The notes: generated by a model from the letters alone, not told the origin. Positions 27,761-36,494 are shown, counted from the first letter of the stretch. The stretch: DNA of 64,000 nt from Labilibaculum antarcticum (GCF_002356295.1 NZ_AP018042.1:3628361-3692360), one strand, 5' to 3'. Program-made: numbers and translations.

Positions 27761-28368
27761 AACAAAAAATAATTATTGTCATAGTTTAAGTCCCTCCAGA
27801 ACTTATATTTGCGTAAGTATGTGTTTTTGAGCGTGTTGATGGTTTTTGTGAATATACACTAAGTCTACGCCCCGTTGGTTTTTAGGACGTTAATGTTCCG
27901 TGGGTGTGTCGTCGTGCCGCTTGTACTGCAGGTCTGTTGTTTATAGTTTTGATATTCAAATCTCACTTCTGCATCCAGCCGAGCCAAACCGCGGCATGCA
28001 ATATGATCTGTTATTAAGAAGTACAGTATTCCAAAATTTGAGCAGTCATGTCATGTACAAAAGTTACTCCTAGGATAATGGCTATTTTTAAAGATCGATA
28101 TTCTTTATACCTTGACTTTTAACCTGTAATCAGAAATCCTACCACAATGAAAATGACCCGAAGGCATAAGCATTGTATTTACAGAGATTAGTGGTATAAA
28201 ATATATCTGGTATACGATATTTACTTTCATATTCCACATAGAAATTTTGATCAGAAAGGGCGGATAATCAACCGCCCTTTAGTATAAATTATTAATATAG
28301 AAACAAGTACTGTTACTAGCCTTTAATAGTCAGTATTTTGACATCCTAAATAAAAGACATATCAAAGG
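27761..28368. other. Gene-free stretch with a GC-richer segment
   Basis: No coding frame is supported. From about 27840 to 28010 the base composition rises in GC against its AT-rich surroundings and includes blocks such as AGTCTACGCCCCGTTGG, TGTCGTCGTGCCGCTTG and AACCGCGGCATGCAATATG. These look like parts of a structured or recombination-related element, but I cannot name it. Confidence 0.45.
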
Positions 28369-28749
28369 TTATTTAGTATATATCATTTTTACAATAAGTT
28401 TCCCATCTGGTGTCCAAAGCTTAGTCTCTCTCCAAAGACCAGATCCATACTTCTCTTTAACAGCTTTATCAGGTATATAACAATGTCCATCTGGAAGTAT
28501 AAAAACAAGAGTTAGCATATGAGGTAATCCATCCTTAAACTGCGTCGTAGTTGAATTTTCTGTAGAAGGAATATTCAACATACCACCTTCACAGTCAGTA
28601 ATATACAAATTCCAAGTTCCTTTGATAACTTCAACGACAACACCTTTCTCACCATTTGGCGGAGCTGATAATGCTGTGAATGGACTAAATAGGAAACTTA
28701 AAAACACCAATACAACAAAACCGCTAATAATTTTTGCTACCTTTTTCAT
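28369..28749 (-). CDS. Small secreted protein of unknown function
   Basis: 126 residues with a clear signal peptide (hydrophobic 11-28, ending TALSA). The mature part of about 98 residues looks like a beta-rich domain and contains two Cys (in ITDCEGG and DGHCYIP) that could form a disulfide. There is no match to a family that I know. It stands alone in the mobile-DNA region between recombinase remnants, which suggests acquired cargo. Codon use looks normal, and the intact signal peptide supports that it is a real gene. Confidence 0.65.
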   Translation of the reverse strand: MKKVAKIISGFVVLVFLSFLFSPFTALSAPPNGEKGVVVEVIKGTWNLYITDCEGGMLNIPSTENSTTTQFKDGLPHMLTLVFILPDGHCYIPDKAVKEKYGSGLWRETKLWTPDGKLIVKMIYTK

Positions 28750-29438
28750 GATAATTGAATTTTAGTTAAATATTAAATTAACTGATTAAAAACAATGCAA
28801 TTGGTAGAATTTCAGAAAGTATAAGTTATAAACTTAAGACACCTAACACAAATATCATCACGTTATTAATCGCATTGTTTTTACAAACAACATGAAAGAG
28901 AATTGTAAAAATTTTGGATTGTTTTATCCCAAATACTGAATATAATTGATGTAACATCTTATATATTTCTTTAAGTATATCAGATTGTACATAACTAGTA
29001 TAGTAATGGTTTTTGATAAAGTTTTTAACCACTACAACAAGGCCATTACAAAAGCTAAATAAACTTAAACAATAAATATTACATCTACAGAATAGATCAT
29101 GGAAATTTTCACAAATTTATAATTTTGAATCATCCATTGGGTAGATTCTTTTTAACAGATAAATCGGGTTGTATAAAGCAGAATACATAACAGTAGAACT
29201 ATTGTAAAGGGTACTTAAGAGGTATTTATCTAGCTAACCAGATAAAGAAATCAGAAAAGAACAAGATGTTTTTCAGGTAATAGTCCCAACAGAGCCCAAC
29301 TTAAAACTTTCAACCTGTTTATTATTATTATTGTTTTACTGAATTTTTCCTTAGGTGAATATACCCTTATTTGTCCCCTGCATTAATAATTCATTGATTA
29401 TTTTAGAAGCTTCGATTATTCTTTAGAAGAAAATTTAA
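28750..29438. other. AT-rich intergenic stretch
   Basis: I see no supported gene, repeat or RNA. A 68-codon minus-strand frame at 28826-29032 has no recognisable features and was not called. Confidence 0.5.
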
Positions 29439-29738
29439 ATAATAAACCGCTACAACCTTGGTAAGCGATTACTACCCGTAAAAACGAACCAAAAGACTGA
29501 TGAGTATTTAAAGGAAATTGTAACGCTCTGCGAGATTGAAGAAAACTTAACTTTTCATATGGCTCGACACACATTTGCAACCACAATTACCTTGAGTAAT
29601 AATGTGCTGATTGAGACCGTTAGCAAAATGCTAGGACACTCCGATTTGAAAACGACCCAAATATACGCTAAGGTTGTTGATGAGAAAATGAAGAGCGATA
29701 TGAATGCTCTCAGGCTAAGAATGATAGAACAGGTTTAA
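29439..29738 (+). pseudogene. C-terminal fragment of a tyrosine recombinase/integrase
   Basis: About 99 codons open to a TAA at 29736-29738. The frame contains the family blocks LLPVKTNQKTDEYLKEI, the catalytic H-x-x-R in FHMARHTFATT, KMLGHSDLKTT with the catalytic His, and the nucleophile Tyr in QIYAKVVDEK. The first catalytic Arg and the N-terminal DNA-binding domains are missing; a stop lies just upstream at 29436. It is a 5'-truncated integrase, probably inactive. The related tail at 27710-27760 and the tandem tRNA-Arg genes suggest repeated insertion and loss of an integrative element here. Confidence 0.85.
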
Positions 29739-30192
29739 GAGTGTATTGTGAGAGTCAGTCTTACTTGAACAATAGTTCTGAGATTAAAGATGTTTTTTTT
29801 ATGGGTACAATTTAAAAGGTTGTACTAATTTACTTCAATTAACTTTTGCGGATTAATGATAATCTCTAGGAAGCTTAAATGAAATTTAACGGGATCTCAT
29901 TTCATAAGCTATGAAATCAATTATTGCATTTTGGGTTAGATTATTCGCCTTATAGCTAAATTAGTGATTTGGCAGTGCTTGCCTTTTTTTAACTAAGCCA
30001 TTTCTATTGTACTTTATTAATTCTGTGATAAATTATTTGACTTCAAAATAGTATATGAATATCCTAATAGCTTTGCAAGTTAAAAATCAAATAATAGTGT
30101 AAATAGAATATAACTCGTAAGGGGCAGGTTTATTAATAAAAGATATAATAAATTTGCTTCTAGGAAATTCCCTATCCCTTTCGAGTAGATAT
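29739..30192. other. Intergenic stretch without recognisable content
   Basis: AT-rich sequence between the integrase fragment and the small membrane-protein gene. I see no frame, repeat or RNA that I can support. Confidence 0.5.
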
Positions 30193-30253
30193 ATTCTAAA
30201 AGTTCATAGAACTTTTAGAATGGCAGGATGATACTTTATCTTCTTGCCATTCT
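30193..30253 (-). terminator. Two adjoining hairpins downstream of the small membrane-protein gene
   Basis: Hairpin 1 pairs 30193-30205 (ATTCTAAAAGTTC) perfectly with 30209-30221. Hairpin 2 pairs 30217-30225 (AGAATGGCA) with 30245-30253. They share bases 30217-30221. On the minus strand hairpin 2 comes first, right after the stop of the 30262-30486 gene, so it likely ends that transcript. Confidence 0.55.
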
Positions 30254-30261
30254 AATAAAAA

Positions 30262-30486
30262 TTATAACTTATTAATTGAGATATAATATTTCCTCATTAA
30301 GACATAAACAAGAATCAATCCTAAAAATGGAAATAGTATTAAGATTAGAGAGTATATTAATTTATGAGATACATCCATGGATGATTTCCATACTTTAATA
30401 AATGCATATGCATATATTACTATACAAAGAATAAGCATTAGTCCTATAAATAATTGAAATTTTCCTGGAATTCCTAAGAGTATCAT
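30262..30486 (-). CDS. Small two-helix membrane protein, PLDc_N-like
   Basis: Start chosen at the ATG at 30486 (MILLGIPGKFQLF), because upstream codons overlap the preceding gene. The 74-residue protein has two hydrophobic helices, and the second has LILFPFLGLILVYVLMRKYY, resembling the PLDc_N (phospholipase D N-terminal) small-membrane-protein pattern of FP-x-x-G. It follows the lipoprotein gene with a gap of about 14 bases, so the two likely form one leftward operon. Such proteins are often linked to bacteriocin immunity or signalling, but no such role is shown here. Confidence 0.65.
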   Translation of the reverse strand: MILLGIPGKFQLFIGLMLILCIVIYAYAFIKVWKSSMDVSHKLIYSLILILFPFLGLILVYVLMRKYYISINKL

Positions 30487-30500
30487 AATTTTAAGTTTTA

Positions 30501-31055
30501 TTACCAACAATGAGTCGCTTCATCTGCACCTTCAGAATCGATACAGTCTTTATACATTTTAAGAGTATGTGCGGTAGCGCATGTAAAAACACCAGCTTTA
30601 GTTGGTTTATCTGCACATTTCTTCAAGCCGTCAATAAATTCATCTGAAGTCATTTTTGTCTTATCTCCTGGAGTTTTGCTTCCTATTTCTTCATGCACAT
30701 ACTGTAAGGGAGTTAATCCCAAAACTATTAATTCATTGCTATACATTTTAGATAAATTGTCGTATAATTTTTTATCTATAATTGCATAATGTAAATTTCC
30801 TTCAAGATCTAAATTTAAAGTAATGTTCCCTTTTCCATATTTTTCAGATTCAAAAGATTCAGTAGTTTCTCCAGTAATAACAAATTCATCTTCCGAACAT
30901 TCATACATCTGATTATTAAATAGAGTTACATTGTCACCATCTACGGATACACTAATAGTTTCTTTTTCCGGCTCTTCCATTTTATTTTCATCACAAGAGT
31001 AAAACGAAGCCACTACAAGTAATGAAGCTACAAAAAAATAATTTTTAAAATTCAT
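30501..31055 (-). CDS. Lipoprotein of unknown function
   Basis: The ATG at 31055 is chosen because it gives a classical lipoprotein signal (MNFKNYFFVASLLVVASFYSC, in which C21 is the lipid-modified Cys); the open frame upstream to 31196 is not needed. The 184-residue protein has an acidic linker and then a beta-rich part (DGDNVTLFNNQMYECSEDEF) with several Cys, ending in ATHCW. I do not recognise a family. It is co-transcribed with the downstream small membrane protein and sits within the mobile-DNA region, so it may be acquired cargo. Confidence 0.7.
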   Translation of the reverse strand: MNFKNYFFVASLLVVASFYSCDENKMEEPEKETISVSVDGDNVTLFNNQMYECSEDEFVITGETTESFESEKYGKGNITLNLDLEGNLHYAIIDKKLYDNLSKMYSNELIVLGLTPLQYVHEEIGSKTPGDKTKMTSDEFIDGLKKCADKPTKAGVFTCATAHTLKMYKDCIDSEGADEATHCW

Positions 31056-31466
31056 AATGTTTAAATTAAAAGTTAGTAGTATCCCTTTATTCTCATTTAT
31101 CAAAAAAGGTAACCCTAATAATATCATATTATAAAGCATAAGCTTGTGTTTTGTTATTTGATAATATATGTTTTCAAAAGATATGAAGCAAGTCAAGAAA
31201 ATTCTTAGTTACACCATCTTTTTTTGATCTTGGCAAATTACATCACTTCAAGATATATTTTTCCCTTAAGAAGCATTTCAAAAATAAATGAATCTTACTT
31301 GCTAAGTATAAAAACAAAGTTGATAAAGTGGAGCTAACAAAAGGGGAAGTGCTTGTATATGAAAGAGATAAAGTATTTTAACTAGGCGAGGAGATGCATT
31401 TAAAGCTTTAAAATTTAAGGCTAAGTTCTAAAATAAATATGTGTTTTTTTTGCAAAAAGGAAAACT
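31056..31466. other. Intergenic stretch without recognisable content
   Basis: AT-rich sequence upstream of the lipoprotein gene; it should hold that gene's promoter but no clear consensus was found. Confidence 0.45.
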
Positions 31467-31619
31467 ATGATTCCATCAGATTTTAGAGATTATTTTTTGA
31501 ATAGCAATACCATTGTACAACAAGAAATTGTAAATGCCTTATTGTGAATATCTGCCTCTGAATCACAGCTAGAAGAAGATAAAGAACGAAAAGCAGTTAC
31601 GTGTCCACATTGTAAATAA
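31467..31619 (+). pseudogene. N-terminal fragment of IS1595/ISXO2-type transposase
   Basis: ATG at 31467 opens MIPSDFRDYFLNSNTIVQQE, then hits an in-frame TGA at 31545. The same frame continues ASESQLEEDKERKAVTCPHC before TAA at 31617. FRDYFL near the start and a CPHC zinc-ribbon half are typical of the N-terminus of IS1595-family transposases. The catalytic domain is absent. This is a decayed insertion sequence end. Confidence 0.65.
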
Positions 31620-31796
31620 TCTAATACACATCAATCATGATCTTCCCCACATCTTAAAGTATCTAATACTCATCAATAATCATTAGCTCTACATCACTAA
31701 TTAGGAATACATGATTGATGGGGAAGGGATGACTGATGATGTGGAGGTGTTGAAATAGGATGTGGCGGATGTAGGGTATGATGTGGGTTCTTTAGC
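31620..31796. repeat. Low-complexity GATGTGG/CATCAAT-rich stretch
   Basis: Short imperfect repeats dominate: ACATCAATCATGATCTTCCC near 31630 and, in the opposite sense, GATTGATGGGGAAGGG near 31712, followed by GATGTGG repeated at about 31738, 31762, 31780 and 31800. It looks like a degenerate direct/inverted repeat array at the border of the transposase remnant. Confidence 0.45.
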
Positions 31797-32132
31797 TTAA
31801 GATGTGGGGGTATCGGAATCGTGAGTGGACTTATCCATCTTGCAATTTTTTCGATATTCCTGTTGTTTTTCTCTCCTGTACTTGCTCGAGTAGGACTTGG
31901 CAATATCAGCATCATCACGAAAGGCGAATTGTCCGTACGAACGTATTTCATCAACACATTCTTTTAGTAAGGTAAATGCCTTATTTCGGATTGTTAATTG
32001 ATCATCTTCAAAATACATTCGTCCGTTAATTTGGCCTCGAAGCGCAGCCATTCGTTCAGATTCTTCTGCTGCTCGATCGAGCAAAGAAAGATCGAAGTTG
32101 ATCGCAAGCAAAAGTCTGTAAGACGCACTCAA
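31797..32132 (-). CDS. Conserved protein of unknown function, possibly 5'-truncated
   Basis: 111 residues starting from a TTG at 32132; no ATG with a good context exists and an in-frame stop lies three codons upstream. Residues up to about 95 are mostly helical and include ESERMAALRGQINGRMYFED, LLKECVDEIRSYGQFAF and YSSKYRREKQQEYRK, which have the look of a conserved family of unknown role linked to mobile elements. The gene starts immediately after the ZIP transporter stop, so the natural 5' end may have been lost during a rearrangement. The tail (after residue 98) runs into the low-complexity stretch. Confidence 0.55.
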   Translation of the reverse strand: MSASYRLLLAINFDLSLLDRAAEESERMAALRGQINGRMYFEDDQLTIRNKAFTLLKECVDEIRSYGQFAFRDDADIAKSYSSKYRREKQQEYRKNCKMDKSTHDSDTPTS

Positions 32133-32138
32133 GGATTT

Positions 32139-32870
32139 TTATATTAATCCTAATAAAACAACAAATAATACTCCAGTAATTAATGAAAAAATCGTTTTGT
32201 GATCAGTGTTTTTACAACATGAAGAGGGTATTATTTCATCTGCCGTTATGTAAATCATTAGTCCTGCGGTTGCACCAACAATAAATCCTATAAAATCATT
32301 TGAAATATATTGGTATAGTTGATTAGCAAATAAGAAACCTATAAGGATTGGTATCGCTGTTGTAGAAGAAACTAAGAATGATTTTAGTCTTTTTTTAGAG
32401 ACTTGATAATAAGGTGCTGAAGTGCAAATCCCCTCAGGAATATTATGTACAGCTATTGCTAGAGCAACAGTTATGCTAACTTTAACTCCTGATACAGCAC
32501 CAACTGCAATTGCCATGCCTTCAGGGAAATTATGTAAAAAAATTCCAATCAATAAATAAAATGCTGTTTTCTTAAGGCTTTTACCCTGTTTTTTCTGACT
32601 CAATCCAGGATGGATATGGGGAATGATTCTGTCTACCCCAAACATCAGTAATGAACCAGAAATAATTCCTCCCACTGCAACCCAAATAGAAGAAAAATGA
32701 ATGCTTTCAGGAATTAACTCTAAAAAAGAAATGGCTAGCATTACTCCTCCTGCAAAAGCAAGCATGTTATATATAAATCTTTCTGAGGGTTTTATAAGAA
32801 CTCCCAATAAAGATCCTAAAATTGGACCTAAAACAGAGATTACTACAATTACTAATAAAGAATTTTCCAT
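32139..32870 (-). CDS. ZIP-family divalent metal transporter
   Basis: 243 residues with about eight hydrophobic helices. TM4 carries H-N-F-P-E-G-M-A and TM5 carries H-N-I-P-E-G, the binuclear metal-binding motifs of ZIP proteins, and a His/Pro-rich cytoplasmic loop (IIPHIHPGLSQKK) is present. It should import zinc, iron or similar ions across the inner membrane. It appears complete and monocistronic; a short remnant gene follows it at once. Length and motifs fit bacterial ZupT/GufA-type proteins. Confidence 0.9.
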   Translation of the reverse strand: MENSLLVIVVISVLGPILGSLLGVLIKPSERFIYNMLAFAGGVMLAISFLELIPESIHFSSIWVAVGGIISGSLLMFGVDRIIPHIHPGLSQKKQGKSLKKTAFYLLIGIFLHNFPEGMAIAVGAVSGVKVSITVALAIAVHNIPEGICTSAPYYQVSKKRLKSFLVSSTTAIPILIGFLFANQLYQYISNDFIGFIVGATAGLMIYITADEIIPSSCCKNTDHKTIFSLITGVLFVVLLGLI

Positions 32871-33227
32871 GTCTACTTTTTTTTAAAATATTTACTGAAA
32901 TAACTTCCTGAAAAACTCTCGCGCCGATTGGGCTGACGAAGGTGCTCTTGCAATTAGACATGTTATCTGCTGGCTTAATTTTCACTTTTCTTTTTGACCC
33001 AGAATTGATCGTTCCATTCTTATGCCATATTTTTTGAATGTTCCTTTTAATTTTTTCTGACGTCTTAAATAATCTTTTATATTATCGATGTTCCCTTAAA
33101 ATTCTTTTGATTAACTTATTCTTACTGTCTTATTTTGGGAAAATAAAAGATTCCTCTAAAATCAAAATGTTGTTTTGTTCTTTCGTATTTATTTAGGACA
33201 AGTTTGTCCTACTTATTGTCAAAAAAA
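32871..33227. other. Intergenic stretch between ZIP and Rrf2 genes
   Basis: No gene is seen. It should hold the ZIP promoter on its left side. The sequence GGACAAGTTTGTCC near 33197-33210 is a perfect 14-base palindrome, and GGACAAAAATGTCC at 33709-33722, on the other side of the Rrf2 gene, is nearly the same; both could be Rrf2-family operator sites. Confidence 0.5.
33197..33210. promoter_or_regulatory. Palindrome GGACAAGTTTGTCC, candidate operator
   Basis: A 14-base palindrome (GGACAA / TTGTCC with central GT) downstream of the Rrf2 stop codon. The near copy GGACAAAAATGTCC lies about 47 bases upstream of the Rrf2 start at 33709-33722. The shared GGACA(A)...TGTCC core suggests a common regulator, perhaps the Rrf2 protein itself. 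Confidence 0.45.
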
Positions 33228-33662
33228 TTATCGTTTCAAAAAAGCTATCCCCTTGTGCAATCCGTTCGCTAATTCTTCAATAGCAGTAGTTTTCAACATT
33301 ACCTTCAAGTCGTCTCTGATGGCTTTGAATTGAAAATGGATAGGACAGGGTTTTCGCTCATTGCATTGCGGTAATCCAAGACCACATCCGTTGTATATTT
33401 TATCGCCATCAATAGCTTCTACAATATGAAAAAGCATGATTTTGGCTTGCATATCTTTAGGTATCTCATAACCTCCAGTTGATCCTTTTGATGAAACGAT
33501 GATATTATTTTTAGCTAAAGACTGTAATATCTTAGCTGTAAATGCAAGGGGAGAATCAATGGCTTTGGCAATAGCCACCAAACTCACTCGTTCGCCTTTT
33601 TGCGATTGATGAGAAATATAAATGCTTGCTTTTATTCCGTATTCACACGCTTTCGAAAACAT
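33228..33662 (-). CDS. Rrf2-family transcriptional regulator, probably Fe-S
   Basis: 144 residues. An N-terminal winged helix (MFSKACEYGIKASIYIS, then KGSTGGYEIPKD) is followed by a Cys cluster C-G-L-G-L-P-Q-C-N-E-R-K-P-C, giving a C-x6-C-x5-C pattern near that of NsrR and IscR, which hold an Fe-S cluster. P-C-P-I-H-F-Q-F-K-A-I-R-D is a family-typical continuation. It lies near the quinol nitric oxide reductase gene (34196-36442), so an NO-sensing, NsrR-like role is likely but inferred. Candidate operator palindromes flank it at 33197-33210 and 33709-33722. Confidence 0.88.
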   Translation of the reverse strand: MFSKACEYGIKASIYISHQSQKGERVSLVAIAKAIDSPLAFTAKILQSLAKNNIIVSSKGSTGGYEIPKDMQAKIMLFHIVEAIDGDKIYNGCGLGLPQCNERKPCPIHFQFKAIRDDLKVMLKTTAIEELANGLHKGIAFLKR

Positions 33663-33708
33663 AAAATCTTTGTTTTTTTTACAAAGATAAGAGATTCTGA
33701 GTAATACC

Positions 33709-33722
33709 GGACAAAAATGTCC
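33709..33722. promoter_or_regulatory. Near-palindrome GGACAAAAATGTCC upstream of Rrf2 gene
   Basis: GGACA and TGTCC are perfect arms. It lies about 47 bases upstream of the Rrf2 start codon and resembles the palindrome at 33197-33210. It is a candidate autoregulatory site. Confidence 0.5.
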
Positions 33723-34138
33723 GAATTAAAAAAAGAGAAGATTGTTAGTTAATGATAATACCTGACCGAATAAGAAAATTGAGGAAGCGGATGTTGTTCT
33801 GACGAGCAAGATCAGATAAGCAGAAAAAAGCAAAATACGACCTTTCGATTTGCCATTTAATTTGGGGAATCGGAGGATAAAGATGTTGGAAATATCCATT
33901 GTTATTTACCAATGGGACAGAAATAAATATTAGCCCTCACATTTAAAAAAAAATATTGAAGGAAAACTTAACTGTTATAACTCCTAAAACGCTACCAAAA
34001 CTATAAAATCTCGTTTTGAATTCACTTGATGATTTGGATAAAGGTGGTTTTGGAACAAGTTCCCCTAAGACATTGGTTCTCGGGGACAAGCTATCATATG
34101 AACTGATGGTCCACAATGAATACTAGGATAGCTTGTAA
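33723..34138. other. Intergenic stretch between Rrf2 and NO reductase genes
   Basis: No supported frame. It contains an imperfect long-loop inverted repeat ACAAGCTATC / GATAGCTTGT (34086-34095 with 34127-34136) next to the hairpin at 34139-34172. Confidence 0.45.
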
Positions 34139-34172
34139 GTATATAACTATTGGCAATCCAATAGCTATATAC
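34139..34172 (-). terminator. Hairpin downstream of NO reductase gene
   Basis: A 15-base stem with one mismatch (GTATATAACTATTGG at 34139-34153 with 34158-34172), loop CAAT, 24 bases beyond the stop codon. There is no T-run after it on the minus strand, so termination strength is uncertain. Confidence 0.5.
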
Positions 34173-34195
34173 ATTCCAAACTAAAAACTTATACT

Positions 34196-36442
34196 TTATT
34201 TTTTATACGACCAACCAAACTTCAATCCGAATACGAAGTAGGTTAAGGTGATCGATCCAATTGCAAAAATGGTATCACCTATAGAGCGTAGCCATTTAAA
34301 AACAATCAGGTAATCTTGTTGCATGAATTCAGGAGAGCGGGCAAACCACATTCCTGTATCAACACTAGCTATTGTTTGTGCTAAGCCTACTGGTAATAAG
34401 CTGACAACTGACATAAGCATTAACCCAATATTTAATGACCAGAAAGAGAATTTGATGATTCCTTCCTGCCATTGCCCTGCTCTGGACAAACCTTTAACAA
34501 CAAATAGTAGGAGTCCGATTCCCAACATACCATAAACACCAAACAGTGCAGTATGTGCATGTACTGCAGTCGTATTTAGTCCTTGCATATAGTAAAGGGC
34601 AATAGGAGGATTTATCATGAACCCGAATACGCCTGCTCCCAGCAGATTCCAAAATGATACTGAAATAAAAAAGTATATCGGCCATTTGTAATTAATGGTC
34701 CATTCTGTTGCTTGCATCACCCTGTAATTGTGAAACGCTTCATAACCCATAAATATCAAGGGTACTACTTCTAATGCGCTAAAAGTGGCACCAATAGCCA
34801 GAACAGACGTTGGAGTACCTGTAAAATACAGGTGATGAAAGGTTCCAAGAATTCCTCCAGTTAGGAATATAGTTGCAGAGGCCACACAAGCGAAAGTTGC
34901 CGTTTGAATGTTTAATATTTTCATTCTTACAAATAAGAACGCAATAACGACTGTAGCAAATACCTCAAAAAATCCTTCTACCCATAAATGAACTACCCAC
35001 CATCTAAAATATTCAATAATGGATAGGTGAGTGTGTTGTCCCCAGGTTAAGCCAGCACCATACAATAAAGCAATGGCTACCGACGAAATAACGAAAAGAA
35101 TCAAAAGATTTTTATCCTTTAAATTACGTTTTAAAGCTGGCCTTAATGCACGTACCATTAAAAGCAACCATAATAATAGACCCACGAAGAGATAAATTTG
35201 CCAGAATCTTCCCAGATCCACATATTCAAGACCTTGATGACCAAACCAAAAATTGGTTGTCAAATCAAGCATTTGCATAATTCCCAATAATTCCCCTATG
35301 AGTGATCCAACTACAATAGCCAATAACGAATAGAATAAGAAATTGACACCCAATTTTTGATATTTAGGTTCGACACCTGAAACAGCCGGAGCTATGTACA
35401 GCCCAGTAGCCAACCATGAGGTCGCAATCCAAAACAAAGCAATCTGAACGTGCCAAGTTCGGGTAACAGTATAAGGAAGAATCTCGGATAAAGGAATTCC
35501 GAAGAAAGCTTGGCCTTCAACTCCATAATGAGCAGTAATCACGCCTAATACCACTTGAGCTAAAATCAAGAGGGAAACAATCCAAAAATATTTTAAGGTT
35601 GCCTTCATTGAAGGCGTTGAACTCAATCCCATTAGTGGATCGACGGCAGGAAGATGGGCTTCATCAATCTCTTCTTCTCTGTTTTTAGCATGATAAAAGG
35701 CTAATACCCCGATTCCCATAAGTAACATTAATATACTGAAACCAGTCCATAAAATTAGGGTTCCTGCAGGAGTATTCCCTATTAGCTTTTCAGGAGGCCA
35801 GTTATTGGTATAGGTTATATCGGCTTCTGGCCTTTCTGTTACACATGCCCATGAGGTCCAAAAGAAAAAGGCATTCAATTGGTATAACTTTTCCTTACCT
35901 GTCAATGTATTTTTCTTCATTGCATACTGTTCTCGCAATGTCGTAAAATCAGGATCATCAGAAAAAAGACTAGAATAGTGGGCAATATTATCCTGAATGG
36001 CTTGTAATCGAACCGCAGAAATAGTTATTGCCCCAGAAGTTTCATCGTAAGTGTTTTCACGAATTTCATCTTGCAGTCTAGATTTTAAAACAGCTTGCTG
36101 TTCATTATTTAAATTTTCGAAATTACTTTCGTAATCTCGATTCGACCAAGTGTCTAAAATAAAAACAGCCTCTCGGTGGATCCAATCGGCATTCCAGTCA
36201 GGAGCAACATAAGCGCCATGTCCCCAGATGCTTCCGAGCTCCTGTCCACCAGTTGATAGCCAGATGCGCTGACCATCTTGTATATCCTCTTTGGTAAAAA
36301 TAGTATTGCCATCAGCATCAACTACTTTTTCCGGTATGGGGGGTGCTTCTCTATATATTTCGACACCAAGATATCCCAATATGGCAAATGAAATAGTTAC
36401 CACAAGGATAAAATAAATCCAGAGTCTTCTCATTTTTCCCAT
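34196..36442 (-). CDS. norB: Quinol-dependent nitric oxide reductase (qNOR)
   Basis: 748 residues, the usual size for single-chain qNOR. After an N-terminal TM, a periplasmic domain contains DIQDGQRIWLSTGGQELGSI and WGHGAYVAPDWNADWIHRE, hallmarks of qNOR. It continues into a 12-helix heme-copper-oxidase-like core, with TRTWHVQIALFWIATSW and a later GTFHHLYFTG segment supplying heme/Fe ligand His residues. It reduces NO to N2O with quinol electrons in the inner membrane, either for detoxification or for partial denitrification. No other denitrification gene is in the window. The nearby Rrf2 regulator likely controls it. A palindrome at 36478-36494 lies 36 bases upstream of the start. Confidence 0.96.
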   Translation of the reverse strand: MGKMRRLWIYFILVVTISFAILGYLGVEIYREAPPIPEKVVDADGNTIFTKEDIQDGQRIWLSTGGQELGSIWGHGAYVAPDWNADWIHREAVFILDTWSNRDYESNFENLNNEQQAVLKSRLQDEIRENTYDETSGAITISAVRLQAIQDNIAHYSSLFSDDPDFTTLREQYAMKKNTLTGKEKLYQLNAFFFWTSWACVTERPEADITYTNNWPPEKLIGNTPAGTLILWTGFSILMLLMGIGVLAFYHAKNREEEIDEAHLPAVDPLMGLSSTPSMKATLKYFWIVSLLILAQVVLGVITAHYGVEGQAFFGIPLSEILPYTVTRTWHVQIALFWIATSWLATGLYIAPAVSGVEPKYQKLGVNFLFYSLLAIVVGSLIGELLGIMQMLDLTTNFWFGHQGLEYVDLGRFWQIYLFVGLLLWLLLMVRALRPALKRNLKDKNLLILFVISSVAIALLYGAGLTWGQHTHLSIIEYFRWWVVHLWVEGFFEVFATVVIAFLFVRMKILNIQTATFACVASATIFLTGGILGTFHHLYFTGTPTSVLAIGATFSALEVVPLIFMGYEAFHNYRVMQATEWTINYKWPIYFFISVSFWNLLGAGVFGFMINPPIALYYMQGLNTTAVHAHTALFGVYGMLGIGLLLFVVKGLSRAGQWQEGIIKFSFWSLNIGLMLMSVVSLLPVGLAQTIASVDTGMWFARSPEFMQQDYLIVFKWLRSIGDTIFAIGSITLTYFVFGLKFGWSYKK

Positions 36443-36477
36443 AGCTTCATTTTTTTAATGTGTTTATTGGAAATAAA

Positions 36478-36494
36478 ACATAATATAATTATGT
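36478..36494 (-). promoter_or_regulatory. Inverted repeat upstream of NO reductase gene, putative operator
   Basis: ACATAAT, spacer ATA, ATTATGT: a perfect seven-base inverted repeat 36 bases upstream of the NO reductase start codon. Position and symmetry fit a repressor site overlapping the promoter. Its regulator is unknown, and the sequence differs from the palindromes near the Rrf2 gene. Confidence 0.5.

Noticed and set aside
27840-28010. Integron attC site
   Set aside because: GTTRRRY/RYYYAAC core sites do not match well, and no integron integrase is present; left as an unnamed structured segment.
28826-29032. 68-codon minus-strand open frame
   Set aside because: Low complexity and AT-rich, no signal, domain or partner; typical chance frame in this desert.
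30193-30253. Attenuator switch from two overlapping hairpins
   Set aside because: The overlap is only five bases and the hairpins lie after the last stop codon, so a simple terminator is more likely.
31467-31619. Selenocysteine at the in-frame TGA of the transposase fragment
   Set aside because: No SECIS-like hairpin seen, and the gene is truncated anyway; decay is simpler.
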